Shown here one piece after another: positions 43,152-52,181 of a stretch of DNA of 64,000 nucleotides. Both the position numbers and the translations under genes were made by a program. Within the stretch, counting starts at the first letter, position 1. Each line of letters starts with the position of its first letter. The stretch comes from DASYKS01 sp035995205 (lineage in GTDB: Bacteria; Acidobacteriota; Thermoanaerobaculia; Multivoradales; UBA5704), in assembly GCA_035995205.1 (NCBI GenBank), contig DASYKS010000014.1:127311-191310 (forward strand), in the 5' to 3' direction. The notes beneath the pieces were generated by a model that was not told where the DNA came from, did not search any database, and was given only the letters and a program-made list of their open reading frames with translations.

Positions 43152-43525
43152 AGCGGCACTAGCTCAGTAGTCGTCGCGCGAGACGTTTCGCCACCGAGAT
43201 CCTGGGCGTACTTGATCGATCCCTTCGTGTTGTACTTCTCCAGATAAGCGCGGCTCACCTCGTCCTTCAGGCGCTCGCTTCGGGTGCGCACGGCTCGGAC
43301 TACAAGCGCCTGACCGTCGACGTGCATTTCGCCTACCGGCTCGACGAGAAACGTCCGGTACCAGCTCCGCGGCTTCAAGCTCCAGGAGCGGACGAACACG
43401 CGCCCCTCGACCACAACGGCCCAGATGCCGATGACTTTGTGCGGCTGGGGGCCCGCCTTGGTCCCGAGGATTTTTCCGGTGTGGATCGCGGCCACGACAT
43501 TGGGCGGAAAGCGTGGAGTTTTCAT
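43148..43525 (-). CDS. DUF2255 family protein
   Basis: 125 residues. The DUF2255 pattern includes an N-terminal segment, IGIWAVVVEGRVFVRSWSLK, then SWYRTFLVEPVGEMHVDGQ and VSRAYLEKYNTKGS. Related proteins have a split-barrel flavin-reductase-like fold; neither cofactor nor substrate is known. It lies 11 bases upstream of the glycosyltransferase gene's stop on the same strand and may be the last gene read from that operon or stand alone. Confidence 0.75.
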   Translation of the reverse strand: MKTPRFPPNVVAAIHTGKILGTKAGPQPHKVIGIWAVVVEGRVFVRSWSLKPRSWYRTFLVEPVGEMHVDGQALVVRAVRTRSERLKDEVSRAYLEKYNTKGSIKYAQDLGGETSRATTTELVPL

Positions 43526-43536
43526 GTCGTGGAATC

Positions 43537-45309
43537 TTAATTCCCGTCACTCCCCCGTTCCAAGGCATAACTCGCTACCAGCGCGGTACGGATGCTTGCG
43601 ATCTCCTTCGGATGCCCGGCCGCCACCTCCTTCCGGACGAAATCTCCGGAGCGCAACGTCTGCCCTTTCGTGCGTGCCGCAGCGTAGGGCTCGACCTCTT
43701 CGTATAGGGGCAGGTAGTCGCGGGCGAAGCGGGGATCGGAATCGAGCTTGGCGCGAACCGTCCAGTAGTGGTGGATGTGGATGAAGGTCGGCCGCAGGGT
43801 TTCGAACACGTAGTCGTGGAAGGCGCGATCGTTCTTGCCCAGGGTCCGGGCGATCGTGGGATTGCAGAGTCCGCCGAGGTCGTAGACCGTGAGCCGGGAG
43901 CGCCAGAGGGTACCGCCGACGTCGGGGAGGAGGATCGATCCCTGGCGGAGTTGGAGTTGGTCGGCGAAATGATTGTAGTCGTGTCCGTAGCGTTGCTCGA
44001 CGGTCGAGAAGGGCACGGTGGGTTTGGCGGCGAAACGGCGGGTGCGGGGGAGGTTAGAGGTTAGAACGGAGGCGACCAGGGCTACTGAGAGGAGGATGCC
44101 GGCGAGACGCCGGCGGTCCCAGGACGAGCACACCCTAAGGGCAAGGCCGGCGAGTGTTCCAGGTGTCGTGGATCGGTCGTCATTCCTTGGGTGCGCTGTT
44201 TCCTGGACCGTTAGTCGGCCGTCACCCTCGCTCGTAGGGTGTGCTCGTCCTGGGACCGCCGGCGTCTCGCCGGCATCGATGGGCCACAGGTCGGAGGCGA
44301 TCTTGGCGAGCAGGATCATGACGAGAGGAAAGAACGGCGTAGCGAAGCGATATTCGGGCATCCAATCGAGCGGCAGCAGCAGATAGGGGAGCGCGCTGAA
44401 CAGAGTGGCCAAGACCAGCAGCAGAGTCTCACGGCGAAGCTTGCCGCGGCCGAGCAGGTAGCCGAGCGCGAGCAGCATCGCGAGACCCACCCACGCTCCT
44501 GGTTTGCCGAACGCCGCGCGTAGCAGGGTGAGCGCCCGGTTGGCCGGGAAGGGGTCGAGCGCGGCGAGGCCGGTGAGGGTGGCGAGCGTCGGTCCTCCCT
44601 TGGCGTAGAAGGTGTTCGGCACCCAGACTCCGAACCAGGCGAGGCGTACCGCGAGGTAGAGCGCGACCGGCAGGGCGAACGCCGCGAGGTACGGCACCCA
44701 TCGCCGAAAGCGTCGCTCCGGGGCGAGCCCTACAGCGAGGGGAAACAGGGCGGCGAACAGGATTCCTTCCGGCCGGGTGAGCGCGAGGCCCGAGGCAATG
44801 AGACCTGCGGCGATCGCGACCCTCGGCGAGGCCACTTTTTGGATCGCGCGTAGCGAGAGCAGGACCAAGCCGACGAACAGACAGACATAGAGAGGATTTT
44901 CGAGCCCCGAGACCATCCAGATTGCGAAGCTGCTTTGGACGGCGAGCAGGCCGAGGGCGAGAGCGGAGAGTGCGGTACCGACTCCTGACCGGGCGAGCAG
45001 GCGGTCGAGCAGCGCGAAGGTTCCGAACGCGAACGCGAACGAGAGCAGCTTCGGCGTCCAGAGCGGATCGAACAGGCGGACGACGGAGAAGGTGGCGAGG
45101 AGGAAGACCCAGAGCGGATTCGAGTAGCCCTCGACGGGTATCACGCCCGGCTGGGCGACCAGGCCGTGGCCTAGGGCCAGGTTTCTCGCGTAAGCGAACG
45201 AGATCCCGGCGTCGTCGATCTGCCAGGCGCCGAACTGCGCGGCGTGGAGCGCGAACAGGGCGCAGGCGGGGAGGACGATCGGCCAGCGCGGCCGGGAGCT
45301 TCTGATCAC
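43537..45309 (-). CDS. Polytopic membrane glycosyltransferase (GT-C type) with REP-pair insertion
   Basis: 590 residues, GTG start overlapping the upstream acyltransferase stop (GTGA). It has about 10-11 hydrophobic helices and the GT-C hallmark acidic pair early on: WQIDDAGISFAYARNLALGH with EGYSNPLWVF, as in arabinosyl/mannosyl-type transferases using polyprenyl-phosphate sugars. Residues about 345-405 are a non-homologous stretch (AGETPAVPGRAHPT ... SSWDRRRLAG) encoded by two inverted 41-bp repeats and the DNA between them, placed in a loop between two helices. As the last gene of the lipid A/Kdo operon it may glycosylate LPS. Confidence 0.82.
   Translation of the reverse strand: MIRSSRPRWPIVLPACALFALHAAQFGAWQIDDAGISFAYARNLALGHGLVAQPGVIPVEGYSNPLWVFLLATFSVVRLFDPLWTPKLLSFAFAFGTFALLDRLLARSGVGTALSALALGLLAVQSSFAIWMVSGLENPLYVCLFVGLVLLSLRAIQKVASPRVAIAAGLIASGLALTRPEGILFAALFPLAVGLAPERRFRRWVPYLAAFALPVALYLAVRLAWFGVWVPNTFYAKGGPTLATLTGLAALDPFPANRALTLLRAAFGKPGAWVGLAMLLALGYLLGRGKLRRETLLLVLATLFSALPYLLLPLDWMPEYRFATPFFPLVMILLAKIASDLWPIDAGETPAVPGRAHPTSEGDGRLTVQETAHPRNDDRSTTPGTLAGLALRVCSSWDRRRLAGILLSVALVASVLTSNLPRTRRFAAKPTVPFSTVEQRYGHDYNHFADQLQLRQGSILLPDVGGTLWRSRLTVYDLGGLCNPTIARTLGKNDRAFHDYVFETLRPTFIHIHHYWTVRAKLDSDPRFARDYLPLYEEVEPYAAARTKGQTLRSGDFVRKEVAAGHPKEIASIRTALVASYALERGSDGN
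44096..44136. repeat. REP-like 41-bp repeat inside the glycosyltransferase gene, copy B
   Basis: Hairpin GCCGGCG, AGA, CGCCGGC with the tail TCCCAGGACGAGCACACCCT. It is the exact inverted copy of 44236-44276 and is read in frame, giving CSSWDRRRLAG. Confidence 0.8.
44236..44276. repeat. REP-like 41-bp repeat inside the glycosyltransferase gene, copy A
   Basis: Head AGGGTGTGCTCGTCCTGGGA, then stem GCCGGCG, loop TCT, CGCCGGC. It is an exact reverse complement of 44096-44136, with 99 bases between them. It encodes AGETPAVPGRAHP on the minus strand. Confidence 0.8.
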
Positions 45310-46247
45310 TCCGGGTTCTCTGAGACTTCCGTCAGGAGTGGGGTCGCCGTGGTGGGCAGGCCGTCTTTCGGCATCCGCCAACGGTCGTGCATCCAGAGCC
45401 ATTCGGCCGGATGCTCGCGGATCTCGCGCTCGGTCGTTGCGAGGTAGCGCCGGGTCAGGTTCTCGACGCCCTCGTCCCCTTCGCCTTCGGGGAAGATCGG
45501 CTCGCGGGCGACGAAGCGATAGCGGCCGTGCGGCTCGGCGAACGCGAAGATCGGCAGGACCGGCGCTCCCGTGCGCAGAGAGAGCCGGGCGACCACCGGG
45601 CTGGTGAGCGCGGGGTGGCCGAAGAAGGGGACCACGATCGCCTCCTGCGGCTGGACCCGTTGATCGATCAGGATGCCCACTCGCTCCCGGGCGCGGAGCA
45701 GTTGGATCATCCGGCGGGCCGCCCCCCGCTTGTGGATCACGGCGTAGCCGAACCGTTCGCGGATGCGCTTCAGCTCGGTTTCCAGATGCGGGTTGTCGGT
45801 CGGTCGGGCGATCGTATGGATGGTGCCGCGGTAGAGGCCGATCGGCCGGGCCGAGAACTCCCAGTAGCCGAGGTGCGAGCCGAGAATGAAAACCCCCTTG
45901 CCCGTCTGCTCCGCCGCGTCGATGTGCTCCCACCCTTCGTAGGAGAAGCGCTCGCACAGCTGGTCGAGGCGGAAGCGGTCGGCCGAGATCGCGTCGCACA
46001 CCGCGCCGCCGAAGTGGCGGAAGCACTCCCCGGCCAGCCGGCGGTGCTCGGCGGCCGGCAGATCGGGGAAGGCGAGCGCGAGGTTCTTCTCCGCGATCGT
46101 CCGGTGCCTCTGATCGAGCCGGCCCGCGAGACCGCCGATCGCGCGGCCGACCGATCGCGCCGCTTCGTGCGGTAGTGCCCGGAGCAGGCCCCGGACGGTG
46201 AGAAACGCCACCTGTTCGAGCCGGTGGCGTACGGGGGAGTCCTTCAC
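45306..46247 (-). CDS. LpxL/HtrB-family Kdo-lipid A acyltransferase
   Basis: 313 residues, GTG start overlapping the lpxK stop. The acyltransferase HxxxxD/E motif is HLGYWE within ILGSHLGYWEFSARP; later motifs are GILIDQRVQPQEAIVVPFFG and RTGAPVLPIFAF. Helix LDQRHRTIAEKNLALAFPDL near the N-terminus is typical of this family. It adds a secondary acyl chain to lipid A precursor after Kdo transfer and sits in the matching operon (waaA-lpxK-acyltransferase). Confidence 0.88.
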   Translation of the reverse strand: MKDSPVRHRLEQVAFLTVRGLLRALPHEAARSVGRAIGGLAGRLDQRHRTIAEKNLALAFPDLPAAEHRRLAGECFRHFGGAVCDAISADRFRLDQLCERFSYEGWEHIDAAEQTGKGVFILGSHLGYWEFSARPIGLYRGTIHTIARPTDNPHLETELKRIRERFGYAVIHKRGAARRMIQLLRARERVGILIDQRVQPQEAIVVPFFGHPALTSPVVARLSLRTGAPVLPIFAFAEPHGRYRFVAREPIFPEGEGDEGVENLTRRYLATTEREIREHPAEWLWMHDRWRMPKDGLPTTATPLLTEVSENPE

Positions 46248-47329
46248 GCTTGCCCCTCCGAGGGGACTTCGGGCGACGGATTTGGTCCGCCGGGGTTCTT
46301 CCGCCGGGCTTGGATCCGCGCGAGCGCCTCGTCCAGCCAACGCCAGAACGGGGGCTCGGGCTCGGCTCGCACGGGGAGCTCCGCGAGCGGCGCGGCGAGC
46401 CGTCCGGCGAGCTTCACTCCATCCTTAGTGGTCGCGAGCACCGCCTGGGCGCCGCTCTCGGTAAACGCCTTCTGGATTTTCGCCAGGCTCGCACCCGGGT
46501 AGGCGAAGTGGTCGTCGAAACGCAGCTCGCCGCGGATCTCGTAGCCGAGCATGCGGGCGGATTCGGCGAACGATGCGGGGCGCGCGATCGCGGAAACCAA
46601 GAAGACGAGGGCGCCGGGCGGCAGGATGCGGCCATCGGCGAATCGCGGCGCTCCGGGAAGGGTCCGGCTGGCGAAACCCGGACCGGCGAAGCCGTAAGGC
46701 CGGAGCGCTTGGGCCAGCTCCCCGCCCAGGTCAGTCGTCGCGGTCGCTCCGGTGAGCAGGACGGCGTCGGCCCGGGCCGACGCGGAGAGCGGCTCGCGCA
46801 ACCGGCCGCCGGGCAGGAGCTTCCCCCCCGCGAACGGATCGGCGGCAGGGAAGGCGAGCAGGTCGAGATCGCGCTTGAGCGCGAGATGCGAGAAGCCGTC
46901 GTCGAGCAGGAAGAGATCGGGGGGCGCGCTCAGCCGGTGGAGCGCCTGGAGCCCGGCGTGCAAACGGTCGGGGCCGACCACCACCGCGACCCCGGGTAGC
47001 TCGGTCGCGAGCAGCACGGGCTCGTCGCCCGCGACTCGGGGAGGGAGAAGCGGTCCGGCCCCGTCGCTCACGATCCGCACACCGCGCCCCTGGCTCGCGT
47101 AACCGCGGGAGAGGATGCAGACCCGAAGGCCTTGGTCGCGCAAGTGGGCGGCGAGCGCCGCGGTCAAAGGGGTCTTGCCCGACCCGCCGAAATGAAGGTT
47201 GCCAATGCTGACCACCGGCCGGGGCAGGCGCCCCGCGCGCTCGGTCCACCAGCGGCCTCGCAGGCGATGGGCCGCCCCGTAGGCGCGTTGCCAGAGGGAG
47301 GTCGGAGGCGGAGGGGTCGGTAGGCGCAT
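46244..47329 (-). CDS. lpxK: Tetraacyldisaccharide 4'-kinase
   Basis: 361 residues. Walker A is GGSGKTPLTAA (about residues 48-58) after SIGNLHFGG; downstream motifs include LDDGFSHLALKRDLDLLAFP and the ILSRGYASQGRG block. It phosphorylates the 4'-position of the lipid A disaccharide at the inner membrane. Length and motif order match LpxK. Eight bases separate it from waaA, and its stop overlaps the acyltransferase start. Confidence 0.95.
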   Translation of the reverse strand: MRLPTPPPPTSLWQRAYGAAHRLRGRWWTERAGRLPRPVVSIGNLHFGGSGKTPLTAALAAHLRDQGLRVCILSRGYASQGRGVRIVSDGAGPLLPPRVAGDEPVLLATELPGVAVVVGPDRLHAGLQALHRLSAPPDLFLLDDGFSHLALKRDLDLLAFPAADPFAGGKLLPGGRLREPLSASARADAVLLTGATATTDLGGELAQALRPYGFAGPGFASRTLPGAPRFADGRILPPGALVFLVSAIARPASFAESARMLGYEIRGELRFDDHFAYPGASLAKIQKAFTESGAQAVLATTKDGVKLAGRLAAPLAELPVRAEPEPPFWRWLDEALARIQARRKNPGGPNPSPEVPSEGQA

Positions 47330-47337
47330 TTGGCTCG

Positions 47338-48666
47338 TCAGGACGGGCGTTCGAGCAGCGGCCGGATCAGCTCCAGGGTACGCCCCACGGCGCCGCGATT
47401 CTCTTCAACCAAAGTGGCGCCGCGCCGGCCGAGATCACGCGCCGCGGCAGGGTCGTCGAGCCAGGAGCGAAACGCCGCGCCGAGATCCGCCGCGTCGGCC
47501 ACCCGGCGCCAAGCGGCGGAGGCGTCGAAACGCTCGGCCATCTCGGCGAAATTGCGCATCGAAGGCCCGACCGCCACCGGCACTCCGAACCGCGCCGCTT
47601 CGAGCGGATTGTGACCGCCGGTCGGCACGAGAGTACCGCCGATGAAGGCGCCCGCGGCGATCCGGTACAACCCGGCCAGCTCGCCGAGGCTGTCGAGTAG
47701 CAGGACGGCGGGCGTTTCCGCTGCCGAGGCAGTCTCGATGTCGCTCCGGCGCAAGTACGGGCGCGCCGAGCGGTCGAGGAGCGCGGCGACCTCCGGCCAG
47801 CGTTCGGGATGGCGCGGCGCAAGGATCATCAGGGCACGTGCTTCGAGGCCGGTGGTCGCCCCGAGCAGAGCCTCTTCCTCGCCGGGCATGGTCGAGCCGG
47901 CGATCAGGATAGAACGCCCGGCCGCCACTTCCGAGATCGCGGCCGAAAGCTGGGGAGAAAGAGCGGGCTCTGGCGTGTCGTACTTGAGATTGCCGGTCAC
48001 CGCGATCCGCTGAGGGTCGACGCCAAGGGCGACCAAACGGTCTCGGTCGACCTCCGACTGGACGCCGAAGCGGTCGACCGCGCCCAGCAGGCGCCGGGCG
48101 AGCGGAGCGAGTTTCTTCATGCGGCGGAAGCCCTTGTCGCCGACGCGGCCGTTGACCACCACGACCGGAAACCCTCGCCGCTTTGCCTCGGCGAGCAGCA
48201 GCGGCCAATAGTCCCCCTCCACCAGCAACAGGGCGCGCGGCGGGCCGGCCGGGAACGAGCGGTTGAAGAACCGGCGGATCGCGAACCCCAGGTCGAAGGG
48301 CAGGTAGGCGACGGTCGCCCGTCCGGCGAACGATGCCCGGGCGCGCTCCTGGCCGGTGGGGGTGATCGTGGTCACCGCTAAGGGGAGATCGGCCGGTAGG
48401 CTCCGGGCGAGAGTGGCGGCGACCCCCACTTCACCGACCGAAACCGCGTGAAGCCATAGGCCGCCTTGCCCGGAGGGCGTCGTTCCCCCCTCTCCCTTGG
48501 GGAGAGGGGCCGGGGGTGAGGGCTGAGAAGACAAACCGCCCCCCCCGAGCCGCCCGGCGAGCGTCGGCCAATAGTGCCCGCCCCGCCGAATGAGCAGGAT
48601 CGGGCCGGCGAGGAGGAGGGCGAGTCCCATCCCCAGCTCATAGGGCCACCACTTCGGGGAGCGCAT
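47338..48666 (-). CDS. waaA: 3-deoxy-D-manno-octulosonic acid transferase (WaaA/KdtA)
   Basis: 442 residues. The start is the ATG at 48666, giving an N-terminal membrane anchor (ELGMGLALLLAGPILLI). The catalytic Glu lies in WLHAVSVGEVG; LLVEGDYWPLLLAEAKRRG, VTGNLKYDT and GGTLVPTGGHNPLEAARFG are further family blocks. Between the anchor and the catalytic block lies an insert (SSQPSPPAPLPKGEG...) encoded by a palindromic repeat. It transfers Kdo to lipid IVA and starts the LPS operon. Confidence 0.92.
   Translation of the reverse strand: MRSPKWWPYELGMGLALLLAGPILLIRRGGHYWPTLAGRLGGGGLSSQPSPPAPLPKGEGGTTPSGQGGLWLHAVSVGEVGVAATLARSLPADLPLAVTTITPTGQERARASFAGRATVAYLPFDLGFAIRRFFNRSFPAGPPRALLLVEGDYWPLLLAEAKRRGFPVVVVNGRVGDKGFRRMKKLAPLARRLLGAVDRFGVQSEVDRDRLVALGVDPQRIAVTGNLKYDTPEPALSPQLSAAISEVAAGRSILIAGSTMPGEEEALLGATTGLEARALMILAPRHPERWPEVAALLDRSARPYLRRSDIETASAAETPAVLLLDSLGELAGLYRIAAGAFIGGTLVPTGGHNPLEAARFGVPVAVGPSMRNFAEMAERFDASAAWRRVADAADLGAAFRSWLDDPAAARDLGRRGATLVEENRGAVGRTLELIRPLLERPS
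48485..48526. repeat. Palindromic repeat inserted in waaA
   Basis: Stem CCTCTCCC (48489-48496), TTG, GGGAGAGG, then CCGGGGGTGAGGGCTGAG. The same family occurs as an inverted pair at 61417-61524. In waaA it is read in frame as SPPAPLPKGEG. Confidence 0.75.
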
Positions 48667-48788
48667 GCGGCGGGGAGTATAATCACCCGCTCGGGTCCCC
48701 TGGGGGACCACGGCGGAGGGGAGGGACGAGAATCCGCTTTTCGTCCTCCGGAGCGCCTAGACACCCCGGTCGGCTCGCCCGTAAAAAC

Positions 48789-49442
48789 ATGTCGATGCTA
48801 AGGCTCGTCCACTCCAATCCGACCCCCCGGCCCGCCCCGCGCTGGTCCGAGGCGACCGATCGGGATCTTCTTCTCGGCCTCCGCGGCGGGGACGAAGCCG
48901 CCCTGTCCGAGCTGATCGGGCGCAAGACCAAGCCGCTGCTCCAGCTCACCCAGCGCATTTTGGGCGACCTCGAAGAGGCGCGAGACGTCGTCCAGGTGAC
49001 CTTCTTCCGGGTCTGGGAGCACCGGGCGAAGTTCGACGAACGGTGGAGCCCGAACACCTGGATCTACCGCATCGCCTCGAACCTGGCGATCGACCACCTG
49101 CGCTCCCGGCGCAGCCGCGAAAAAAGCACCGAGCCGGTCCGCCAGCATTTGCGCCAGGCGGCCGATTGGCGCTCGCAAAAGGACATCTCCCGCCTCCAGC
49201 AGGGGGAGGTGGCCGGGATCTTCAAAGAGCTGTCGGACGAGCTGACCGAAAAGCAGCGGATGGCGTTCCTGCTTCGCGAGGTCGAGGGGCTGTCGTCCCA
49301 GGAAGTCGCCGAGATCCTCGACTGCCGCGAATCGACCGTCCGCAACCATCTGTTCAACGCCCGAAAGCTGCTGAAGAAGACGCTGCTCGCGCGCTATCCG
49401 GAATACGCCGCCAGGTATGCCTCGGAAGAGGTGACCGCATGA
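48789..49442 (+). CDS. ECF-type sigma factor heading the secretion gene cluster
   Basis: 217 residues with clear regions 2 and 4: RDVVQVTFFRVWEHRAKFDE, WIYRIASNLAIDHLRSRRSR, then AFLLREVEGLSSQEVAEILD and ESTVRNHLFNARKLLKKTLL. It is RpoE-like. Its stop overlaps the anti-sigma start (ATGA). TATAAT at 48676-48681 is a possible -10 about 105 bases upstream. It may control the secretion operon that follows, although about 70 bases and a possible separate promoter lie before that operon. Confidence 0.9.
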   Translation: MSMLRLVHSNPTPRPAPRWSEATDRDLLLGLRGGDEAALSELIGRKTKPLLQLTQRILGDLEEARDVVQVTFFRVWEHRAKFDERWSPNTWIYRIASNLAIDHLRSRRSREKSTEPVRQHLRQAADWRSQKDISRLQQGEVAGIFKELSDELTEKQRMAFLLREVEGLSSQEVAEILDCRESTVRNHLFNARKLLKKTLLARYPEYAARYASEEVTA

Positions 49443-50065
49443 GCGCCTGCCCGAATTGGCACGAGCTGCTCGCCTCGCGGTTCGATTCCAAGGCCGCCAA
49501 GGCCTCCAATGTCTCCAATACGGAGCCGGAAGGCCTGGCCGAAGCTCTTGCCCACTTCGACGCCTGCCCGGCGTGCCGTCGCGAGGCCTGCCGGATCGAT
49601 CCGACCCTGATCTTTCGCCGTCTGCCGGCGGCGGCTCTCGATTTCGAGGTCGAAGCTGAACGGATGCGCCTGGCGGTCGCCGGCATGCGGGCGTCCGCGC
49701 GGGTCGAGACCCGTCACGCCACCGCGTTGGGCCGGCCGCTGGGCCGCCGCCTGCGCAGTCACGGCGTGCGCTGGGCGCTGGCCGCGGGGCTCGCCGCGGC
49801 GTCCCTCGTCCTGGGCGGCCGGGGCGATCTGGCCGATGCCGCCGGCCGGCCGCGGCATGCGGCTCCCCTCGGCGTCGTTTCCGGCGGAGCCCCCGGCGGG
49901 GTAATACCGGCCCGGCTCGATGGGTTCGTTGGGCTCGATCGGCCATCACCCGCCGCGGTCGAATCGGCGGTCGAAGACCTGGGCCGTCCGAACGCCCGGA
50001 TCTATCAGCTCGACGGCGAACGGCTGTCGGTCGTGATGATCGTCGACGAGAAGCTGGATGTGTGA
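49439..50065 (+). CDS. Zinc-type anti-sigma factor
   Basis: 208 residues. The ZAS motif HxxxCxxC is present as HFDACPAC (about 39-46). A membrane helix follows (RWALAAGLAAASLVLGG, about 121-137), then a short periplasmic part ending IYQLDGERLSVVMIVDEKLD. It should sequester the preceding sigma factor. The coupling by ATGA overlap and the motif make the assignment firm; the stimulus is unknown. Confidence 0.85.
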   Translation: MSACPNWHELLASRFDSKAAKASNVSNTEPEGLAEALAHFDACPACRREACRIDPTLIFRRLPAAALDFEVEAERMRLAVAGMRASARVETRHATALGRPLGRRLRSHGVRWALAAGLAAASLVLGGRGDLADAAGRPRHAAPLGVVSGGAPGGVIPARLDGFVGLDRPSPAAVESAVEDLGRPNARIYQLDGERLSVVMIVDEKLDV

Positions 50066-50135
50066 TTCGACGCCTCGCCGAGACGGCGGGGCGGGTCTTC
50101 CAGTAAAATTCCAGGATCGATCCCAAGTTCCCCTC

Positions 50136-50885
50136 ATGAACCTCCGTCGCCGTTTCACCGCGGGCCTTTGGGCCGTCGCTCTGCCGCTCGCACTGGGTGC
50201 GCCGGGTTTTTCCCAAGCGTCGCGGCCGGCGAAGAAACCGGCGGTTGCGGCGCTCACGCTCCACGCGTACACGTTCGTCCATCAGCCGGCGAGCGAGGCG
50301 ATGCCTCTCGTCCATCCGATGCTTTCGGAACGCGGCACGGTGGAGCTGCAACCGGCCGACAACACGATCGCGATCCGCGACACCCGGGCGGTGATCGCGC
50401 GGATCATGCCCTTGCTGCGCGAATTCGATCATCCGATCCGCGCGCTGTCGGTCGAGGTGATGATCGTCAAGGCGAGCCGGGCGGTGATGTCGCCGCCGGT
50501 CAGCCATTCGGATCTCCCTCCCGATCTGACCCGCCGCCTGCGCAGTCTGCTGCCGTACGAGATCTACGACCTGGCCGCGCGCGCCGAGCTTTCCACGGCG
50601 GAGGGCGAGACGGTGGCCTATGATCTCGGGCAGGACTTTCAGGTCAGCTTCCGGGTCGGCACCGTGCATTCCGACAAAAACGTCCGGCTGGCCGAGTTCC
50701 TGGTCCGCCGCTCCGGCAGGGGCGGAGCGGGATCGGGGGCGTCGTCCAGGCCGAAGCCGCTGATCTTCACCAATTTGAACCTCGCCCTCGACCAGAACAT
50801 CAGCCTCGCGCTCGCCAAGAGCGAAGAGAGCCGCGAGGCGCTGATGATCGTACTGACCGTGCGCGCCGCCGATCGGGAGCCCTAG
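50136..50885 (+). CDS. Secretin N-domain (NolW-like) exported protein
   Basis: 249 residues with a signal peptide (about 1-27, ending GFSQA). A secretin_N/NolW-type domain follows: AYTFVHQPASEAMPLVHPML, then ELQPADNTIAIRDTRAVIA. No secretin barrel domain is present, so it is a stand-alone N-domain. It precedes gspF by four bases and probably adds a periplasmic ring or adaptor to the secretin encoded downstream; that role is inferred. Confidence 0.68.
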   Translation: MNLRRRFTAGLWAVALPLALGAPGFSQASRPAKKPAVAALTLHAYTFVHQPASEAMPLVHPMLSERGTVELQPADNTIAIRDTRAVIARIMPLLREFDHPIRALSVEVMIVKASRAVMSPPVSHSDLPPDLTRRLRSLLPYEIYDLAARAELSTAEGETVAYDLGQDFQVSFRVGTVHSDKNVRLAEFLVRRSGRGGAGSGASSRPKPLIFTNLNLALDQNISLALAKSEESREALMIVLTVRAADREP

Positions 50886-50889
50886 ACCA

Positions 50890-52134
50890 ATGCAGTTCGT
50901 CTGTCGGGTAGGGACTCCGGACGGCCGGGTCGTCGAGGAGATGGTCGTCGCGAGCGACGAGGCCGCGCTGCGCGCGGAGCTGGTCAAACGCGGCCTGCAT
51001 CTGTTCGAGGCGCGGCGCCGGGGGCTGCCGGCGAGCGCCGGGACGCGCGGGATCGGTTCGCGGCTGGGCCGGCGGAAGAAGATCGCGGTGCCGGAATTTC
51101 TGGTCTGGAACCAGGAGCTGGCCGCGCTGCTCAAGGCCGGGCTGCCCCTGCTGCAAGCGCTCGACTTGATGCTCGAGCGGATGAAGAACCCGACCTTTCG
51201 CGAGGTTCTGGGCGACATCCGGGACCGGGTGAAAAGCGGCGAAGAACTGTCCGACGCCTTCGCCATCCACGGCGAGCTGTTTCCCCGGCTCTACCCTTCG
51301 GCGCTCAAGGCGGGCGAACGTAGCGGCGAGCTCGAACAGGTGATCCGCCGTTTCGTCCGCTACTTGAAGCTGGTGCTCGATGCGCGCAAGCGGGTGATCT
51401 CGGCGTTGGTCTATCCGGTGGTCCTGATCTGCCTGTCGATCGTGATGATCGCGGTGATGGCGATCTACGTCGTGCCGAAGTTCGAGGTGTTCTTCGCCGA
51501 CATGGAAGTCGAGCTGCCGCTGATCACCCGGATCACGCTCGGCCTCTCCCATTTCCTCAACGAGCGCACGCTCTTCCTGTGGAACTGGGCGTGGATCGCG
51601 CTCGGGCTCGCCGCGCTCGCGATTTCGCTGCGCAAGTACGCCAACACCCCGGCCGGGCGAATCCGCGTCGACGGCTGGCGCTTGCGCATCCCGCTGCTCG
51701 GTCCGGTGTTCCATCGCTTCGCCCTGTCGGAGTTCTGCCGTTCGCTCTCCACCCTGCTGACCGGCGGTATTCCGTTGGTCCCGGCGCTGGAAATCGCGAC
51801 CGCCAGCGTGAGCAACGCGGCGGTCCGCGCGAAGATCGAGCCGCGGATTCAGATGGTGCGCGAGGGCAGGCCGTTCCACGCCGCGCTCGAAGAGAGCGGA
51901 GTGTTCACCGACATGTCGATCGACATGGTCAAAGTCGGCGAAGCGACCGGCGCGCTCGACGAGATGCTGTCTTCCGTCTCCGACTTCCTCGACGAGCAGG
52001 TCGAGGTGCGGATGCAGCGCTTGCTCTCGCTGGTCGAGCCGATGATGCTCGTCTTCATGGGGTTGATCATCGGGCTGCTGCTGGTCTCGATCTACCTGCC
52101 CATGTTCAGCTCGCTCGGCCAGAGCAAGTTCTAG
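50890..52134 (+). CDS. gspF: GspF/PilC-type inner-membrane platform protein
   Basis: 414 residues. An N-terminal ~60-residue cytoplasmic domain precedes two T2SSF domains, with FLVWNQELAALLKAGLPLLQ and FALSEFCRSLSTLLTGGIPL, and three membrane helices (about 177-196, 223-240, 379-402). The C-terminal VEPMMLVFMGLIIGLLLVSI with YLPMF is typical. It is the platform that couples the ATPase to pseudopilus assembly. Confidence 0.93.
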   Translation: MQFVCRVGTPDGRVVEEMVVASDEAALRAELVKRGLHLFEARRRGLPASAGTRGIGSRLGRRKKIAVPEFLVWNQELAALLKAGLPLLQALDLMLERMKNPTFREVLGDIRDRVKSGEELSDAFAIHGELFPRLYPSALKAGERSGELEQVIRRFVRYLKLVLDARKRVISALVYPVVLICLSIVMIAVMAIYVVPKFEVFFADMEVELPLITRITLGLSHFLNERTLFLWNWAWIALGLAALAISLRKYANTPAGRIRVDGWRLRIPLLGPVFHRFALSEFCRSLSTLLTGGIPLVPALEIATASVSNAAVRAKIEPRIQMVREGRPFHAALEESGVFTDMSIDMVKVGEATGALDEMLSSVSDFLDEQVEVRMQRLLSLVEPMMLVFMGLIIGLLLVSIYLPMFSSLGQSKF

Positions 52135-52181
52135 CTTGGACGTTTCGCCGGTCTCATGCGTTTCCGTATCGAGGTGAAGGA

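Noticed and set aside
48798..51266. 822-codon minus-strand frame opposite sigma, anti-sigma and GspF genes
   Set aside because: It runs against three clearly recognisable genes and shows no domain of its own.
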